Shown: in pieces, positions 60,491 through 64,000 of the stretch
Position numbering within the stretch: position 1 is the first letter of the stretch
Layout of the letters: every line of letters starts with the position of its first letter
NCBI RefSeq assembly: GCF_900156285.1
Contig: NZ_FTNC01000016.1
Coordinates: 1 to 64,000 of the forward strand
Length of the DNA: 64,000 nucleotides
Source: Halanaerobium kushneri
Lineage (GTDB): Bacteria; Bacillota; Halanaerobiia; Halanaerobiales; Halanaerobiaceae
Direction of reading: 5' to 3'
Program-made: the position numbers and the translations under genes
The notes under the pieces: model-generated
Database searches by the model: none
Seen by the model: only the letters and a program-made list of their open reading frames with translations
Told to the model about the DNA's origin: nothing

Positions 60491-61486
60491 ATGAAATTTA
60501 AAAGTTTTGTTCTGGCAGGTATCCTGGTTCTGGCTTTATTGTTAGCAGTATCAATGCCAACTTTTGCTCAGTCTGCTGAAGATTATAAGATGGTATTGTT
60601 ATTGCCTGGTTCAATCGATGATCAGAGTTGGAATGCTACAAACTACAGTGGTCTTGTTGCTGCAAATGAAGAATTAGGAACTAATATTGAGTATGTAGAA
60701 AACGTTCAGGCAAGTGATTTTGAGTCAACAATGAGAAATTACGCACAGCGAGGTTATGACCTTATTTTAGCTGCCGGTACTCAATTTGATGAAGCTGCTC
60801 AGAGAATTTCTGAGAGCTATCCAGAGACAACTTTTACAGTTGTGAATGGAGTAATTGCTCAAGAACCCAATTTAAAGCCGGTAATGCCGAAAGAGTATGA
60901 AGCAAGTTTTCTGGCCGGTATAATAGCAGGTCATGTTACAGAAACTAATAAGCTAGGTTTAGTTGGTGGTTTTCCAAATAGACAGATGATCAAACTTTTA
61001 AATACCTATGTTTGGGGAGCAAGAACTGTTAATGAAGATGTAGAAAGTATTAGATCCTATGCTAATAGCTGGAGTGATGTTTCTTTAGGAAATCAGATGG
61101 CTAATTCAATGATAGATGATCAGGCAGATGTTTTATTCTTCTATGCCAACGAAGTGGGTCTGGGTGCAATTCAGGCTGCAGATGAAAGAGGAGCTAAGTT
61201 TATTGGTTTTGCTTCTAATCAGAACGATGTAGCCCCCGGTACGGTACAGGCCAGTGTCTATCTCAACTTTGAAGGCCTTTATGTCTGGATAGTTGAAAAC
61301 TTTATGTCAGGAGAACTGGAGCCGATCGTAAACGAAGTTGGTGTTAATCAGGGAATTGTAGAAGTTGTTTATAGTGATCAGATTGGTGAAGAAGTTAAAG
61401 CAGATGTAGAGAAGGCAACTGAGGCAATAAGAAATGGTGATGTTTTAGATTACTTCTCACTATCACCAGAAGCGCTTGATAAATAA
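60491..61486 (+). CDS. BMP-family nucleoside ABC transporter substrate-binding protein
   Basis: 331 aa. A Sec signal peptide (FVLAGILVLALLLAVSMPTFA) is followed directly by QSAEDYKMVLLLPGSIDDQSWN; the lipobox Cys usual in Gram-positive BmpA/PnrA proteins is missing. The BMP fold shows EASFLAGIIAGHVTETNKLGLVGG and ADVLFFYANEVGLGAIQAA. Family members bind purine or other nucleosides. ATG behind AAGGAGGAG. The ATPase and permease genes follow. Confidence 0.9.
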   Translation: MKFKSFVLAGILVLALLLAVSMPTFAQSAEDYKMVLLLPGSIDDQSWNATNYSGLVAANEELGTNIEYVENVQASDFESTMRNYAQRGYDLILAAGTQFDEAAQRISESYPETTFTVVNGVIAQEPNLKPVMPKEYEASFLAGIIAGHVTETNKLGLVGGFPNRQMIKLLNTYVWGARTVNEDVESIRSYANSWSDVSLGNQMANSMIDDQADVLFFYANEVGLGAIQAADERGAKFIGFASNQNDVAPGTVQASVYLNFEGLYVWIVENFMSGELEPIVNEVGVNQGIVEVVYSDQIGEEVKADVEKATEAIRNGDVLDYFSLSPEALDK

Positions 61487-61521
61487 TTTAAATTTCAATT
61501 AGAGATATTAATCTGGATCGG

Positions 61522-61548
61522 TTTAGGGGGTCTATTAGGCCTCCTAAA
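61522..61548 (+). other. Intercistronic hairpin after the BMP-protein gene
   Basis: TTTAGGGGG (61522-61530) pairs with CCTCCTAAA (61540-61548, one G-U pair), followed by a weak TCTTGTTA. It probably stabilises the upstream message or partly terminates, favouring the abundant binding protein. Confidence 0.5.
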
Positions 61549-61587
61549 TCTTGTTATAGTAAAAAATTCAAAAATGGAGGATTTTTT

Positions 61588-63111
61588 ATGCAGAAAAGAA
61601 AAAAAGCATTTGTCGAAATGAAAAATATTAAAAAGGTCTTTCCAGGAGTAATTGCAAATGATAATATATCTCTAAAAATAAATAATGGTGAAGTTGTTTC
61701 TCTACTCGGCGAAAATGGGGCAGGAAAAACTACACTGATGAAAATTTTGTATGGAATGCATCAGGCGGATGCAGGTACTATCATTGTAGAAGATAGAGAA
61801 GTTAAAATAAATTCTCCTCACAGGGCAAGAGAATTGGGCATTGGAATGATTCATCAGCATTTTACTTTAGTACCTGTTAATACGGTAGTAGAAAATATTA
61901 TGCTTCCCCTAAAAGGGAAATATCAGCCTGAAAATATGAAGAAGCAGATTAATAATATAGGTAAAAAATATGGCTTGAATGTTGACCCTGAAGCTTTAAT
62001 TAGTGATTTGCCTGTTGGTTTTCAGCAGCGGGTTGAAATTATTAAGGCTTTAATTGGGAATTCTAAGTTACTGATTATGGATGAACCAACAGCTGTTTTA
62101 ACACCACAGGAAACAGAAAGACTATTTGATTTTATTAGGGAATATAAGTCCGAAGGTAATTCAGTTATCTTTATAACTCATAAATTAAATGAAGTAATGG
62201 AAATTTCGGATAGAATAGTTGTTTTACGAGATGGGAAAAAGATAGGAAGCATTTCTAAAAATGAGGCAGATAAAAAAAGATTAACTAAAATGATGATCGG
62301 AAGAGATTTTGATTTTGGTATTGAAAAAATAAAATCTCAAACGGGAGAGAAAATATTAGAAATAGAAAATATTTTCCTAAGCAGTGAAAAAAGAGGACAA
62401 ATCTTAAATGGACTTTCTCTGACTATTAAAGCTGGTGAGATATTTGGTGTTGCTGGAGTAAGTGGTAATGGTCAGGAAGAACTGGCTGAAGCTGTAGCAG
62501 GGTTAAAAAAAATTGATCAGGGAGATATACTATTAGATGGAAAATCAATTAAAAATTGTTCGGTTCAGCAAATAATTAATAGGGGAGTTGGTTATATTCC
62601 TGCAGACCGGCATCGAGTTGGTCTTGTACTTGATATGGATCTGGAGGAAAACTTAATACTTAAAAGCACCTATAACAGAGATTATTATAAGTATTTACTT
62701 TTTAACAAAGAAAGATTGGCAGAAAATGCTGAAAGCAAAATAAAAGATTTCGATATAAAAACAGCTTCTACAAAATCTTCAGTTAGATCACTGTCTGGGG
62801 GTAATCAGCAGAAGGCAATCATTGCCCGGGAAGTTTCTGTTGGCAAAAAATTATTAATTGCCTCCCAACCAACCCGTGGTCTTGATTTTGGGGCAGCTGA
62901 TTATGTAAAAAAAACACTAGAATCGGAAAAAAGAAATGGCAAAGCAATTCTGCTTTTTTCTAACGAATTATCCGAAATCATGGAACTTTCTGATCGAATT
63001 GGAGTAATTTACGAAGGGAAAATCATGGAAACTTTTGCCAGAGAAGATGCCCAAATTGATAAAATTGGGCTCTTGATGACTGGAGTAAGAGGTGAAAAAA
63101 GTGGAGACTAA
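61588..63111 (+). CDS. Nucleoside ABC transporter ATPase (YufO/NupO-like, two domains)
   Basis: 507 aa with two fused nucleotide-binding domains. Domain 1 has Walker A GENGAGKTT, signature LPVGFQQRVEI and Walker B LLIMDEPTAV. Domain 2 has a degenerate Walker A (GVSGNGQEE) but a good signature LSGGNQQKA, as usual in this sugar/nucleoside ATPase class. ATG behind TGGAGG. Overlaps the permease start by about 20 bp. Confidence 0.93.
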   Translation: MQKRKKAFVEMKNIKKVFPGVIANDNISLKINNGEVVSLLGENGAGKTTLMKILYGMHQADAGTIIVEDREVKINSPHRARELGIGMIHQHFTLVPVNTVVENIMLPLKGKYQPENMKKQINNIGKKYGLNVDPEALISDLPVGFQQRVEIIKALIGNSKLLIMDEPTAVLTPQETERLFDFIREYKSEGNSVIFITHKLNEVMEISDRIVVLRDGKKIGSISKNEADKKRLTKMMIGRDFDFGIEKIKSQTGEKILEIENIFLSSEKRGQILNGLSLTIKAGEIFGVAGVSGNGQEELAEAVAGLKKIDQGDILLDGKSIKNCSVQQIINRGVGYIPADRHRVGLVLDMDLEENLILKSTYNRDYYKYLLFNKERLAENAESKIKDFDIKTASTKSSVRSLSGGNQQKAIIAREVSVGKKLLIASQPTRGLDFGAADYVKKTLESEKRNGKAILLFSNELSEIMELSDRIGVIYEGKIMETFAREDAQIDKIGLLMTGVRGEKSGD

Positions 63112-63748
63112 ATCACAAAATCTAAAAGATAAAATAATAATTAATTTAAATGAAAATGTATTTTTAATAATTAGTACTTTTTTTTCTATATTTTTAGGGC
63201 TTGTGGTCAGCGGTTTATTGATGTTACTAATGGATCATAATCCGATTACAGCCTATAAACAGATAATTGAGTTTGCTTTTATTGATTCTTATAATATCGC
63301 AAATATTTTCGCTAAGGCAACTCCTTTAATTCTAACCGCTCTTGCTTTTGGCTTTGCTTTTCAGGCAAAATTATTTAATATTGGTGCTCAGGGACAGTTT
63401 TATATTGGCAGTATTGCAGCAGTATTTATTTCTTTAAAGTTTGGGTGGTTGCCCTCCTTTTTTGTTATAAGCTTCAGTCTACTTTTAAGCCTGCTGGCAG
63501 GAGGATTATGGGCCTCAGTTATTGGATATTTTAAAGCGAAATTTAATGCGAATGAGTTTTTGGTCAGTATGATGTCAACATATGTTGCTATTGCAGTAAT
63601 GGATTTTCTGGTTAGAGGTCCGCTGCAGGAGAGTAAAGGAGAATATCCTCAGACTAATGTGATAGCTGATTCTGCAAAAATTCCGGCAGTGATTTCCCGG
63701 ACTCAATTTCATTATGGTTTTTTATTTCTATTTTTGTGGTCTTCGTGA
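63092..63748 (+). CDS. Nucleoside ABC transporter permease (YufP/NupP-like), 5' part before an apparent frameshift
   Basis: 218 aa in this frame, with conserved BPD_transp_2 segments: KATPLILTALAFGFAFQAKLFNIGAQGQFY (in part) and NEFLVSMMSTYVAIAVMDFLVRGPLQ. After HYGF the frame meets a TGA (63746-63748), but the next frame continues the family sequence (ISIFVVFVIYILLWHTRLG). One T missing from the six-T run 63718-63723 would explain it. GTG at 63092 or 63101 are both reasonable starts. Confidence 0.85.
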   Translation: MKKVETKSQNLKDKIIINLNENVFLIISTFFSIFLGLVVSGLLMLLMDHNPITAYKQIIEFAFIDSYNIANIFAKATPLILTALAFGFAFQAKLFNIGAQGQFYIGSIAAVFISLKFGWLPSFFVISFSLLLSLLAGGLWASVIGYFKAKFNANEFLVSMMSTYVAIAVMDFLVRGPLQESKGEYPQTNVIADSAKIPAVISRTQFHYGFLFLFLWSS

Positions 63749-64000
63749 TCTATATTTTATTATGGCATACCCGACTTGGTTTTCAAATTAGAGCGGTTGG
63801 TCAAAATAGAGATGCTGCCAAATATGCCGGTTTTAGTGAAAAGAAAATTTTTGTTATTGTATTTATGATTTGTGGCGCTTTAGCTGGATTAGCTGGATTT
63901 ATGCAGGTAAATGGAATTAATCATATGGTAATTCAGGGTTTTGAACCCAATATTGGGGCTACAGGTATTGGAGTTGCTATTCTTGGTAATGCAAATCCCT
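63719..64000 (+). pseudogene. Continuation of the nucleoside permease in the shifted frame, cut by the window end
   Basis: The frame starting with TTT at 63721 encodes WHTRLGFQIRAVGQNRDAAKYA, in part, then KKIFVIVFMICGALAGLAGFMQ and GATGIGVAILGNANP, which is the normal C-terminal half of YufP-type permeases. It lacks its own start or ribosome site and is open to the end of the window. It is either a broken gene, a sequencing homopolymer error, or a slippage product. Confidence 0.8.

Overview
The window is 64 kb of low-GC chromosomal DNA, almost fully coding and mostly on the + strand. Gene content and order suggest a fermentative anaerobe of the Halanaerobiales (Halanaerobium-like). The evidence is a class III (oxygen-sensitive) ribonucleotide reductase, several radical-SAM enzymes, Fe(II) uptake, c-di-GMP and CheY signalling, many TTG starts behind strong GGAGG sites, and ABC binding proteins with Sec signal peptides but no lipobox cysteine, as expected of a diderm Firmicute. 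The taxonomic call is inference; there is no rRNA or tRNA gene here. I saw no CRISPR array, insertion sequence or prophage.

Region by region. (1) 0.2-10.2 kb: a nine-gene de novo purine operon purD-K-E-B-C-F-M-N-H; purS/Q/L are not in the window. (2) 10.2-13.3 kb: a c-di-GMP-I riboswitch before a PAS-GGDEF diguanylate cyclase, then a CheY gene bracketed by two copies of a ~112-nt element whose stem 1 shows compensatory base changes, an apparent structured RNA. (3) 13.4-16.7 kb: an iron operon (DtxR-like regulator with a FeoA domain, FeoA, FeoB, small Cys-rich protein) with a consensus promoter, a Fur-box-like site and a perfect 20-bp palindrome. (4) 16.8-20.9 kb, minus strand: LytS/LytR two-component system and a CstA-type carrier. 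(5) 21-31.4 kb: cation efflux protein, degenerate receiver/GGDEF plus HD-GYP protein, a dense DnaA-box cluster, CorA, a 1249-aa protein with two DUF445-type motifs, and a Zn/Mn ABC importer.

(6) 31.6-35.1 kb: a cobalamin riboswitch before a class III RNR operon. NrdD lacks its C-terminal glycyl-radical segment, and that segment is encoded as a separate 43-aa protein after nrdG. (7) 35.2-39.8 kb: FIST-GAF-GGDEF protein, cold-shock protein, intracellular GH13 alpha-amylase. (8) 39.8-45.0 kb: a molybdenum locus with a MocA-like nucleotidyltransferase, ModE-type regulator, ModE-like operator, type II ABC importer and two XdhC-family genes. (9) 45.1-50.7 kb: gamma-glutamyl hydrolase, oligopeptide ABC binding protein and permeases without ATPases, and AzlCD. 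(10) 50.8-57.4 kb: threonine aldolase, PhoU, P1 peptidase, 5'-nucleotidase and YgiQ-type radical SAM protein. (11) 57.4-60.3 kb: nickel-pincer nucleotide genes larE-larB-larC, with larC split by a -1 frameshift at an A10 run. (12) 60.5-64.0 kb: a BMP/Nup-type nucleoside ABC importer whose permease gene has an apparent one-base frameshift and runs off the window.

Metal and cofactor supply is a recurring theme: Fe(II), Zn/Mn, Mg, Mo/W, Ni-pincer and B12-controlled RNR. The most notable candidates are the split NrdD, the paired RNA element, the DnaA-box cluster and the larC slippery site.
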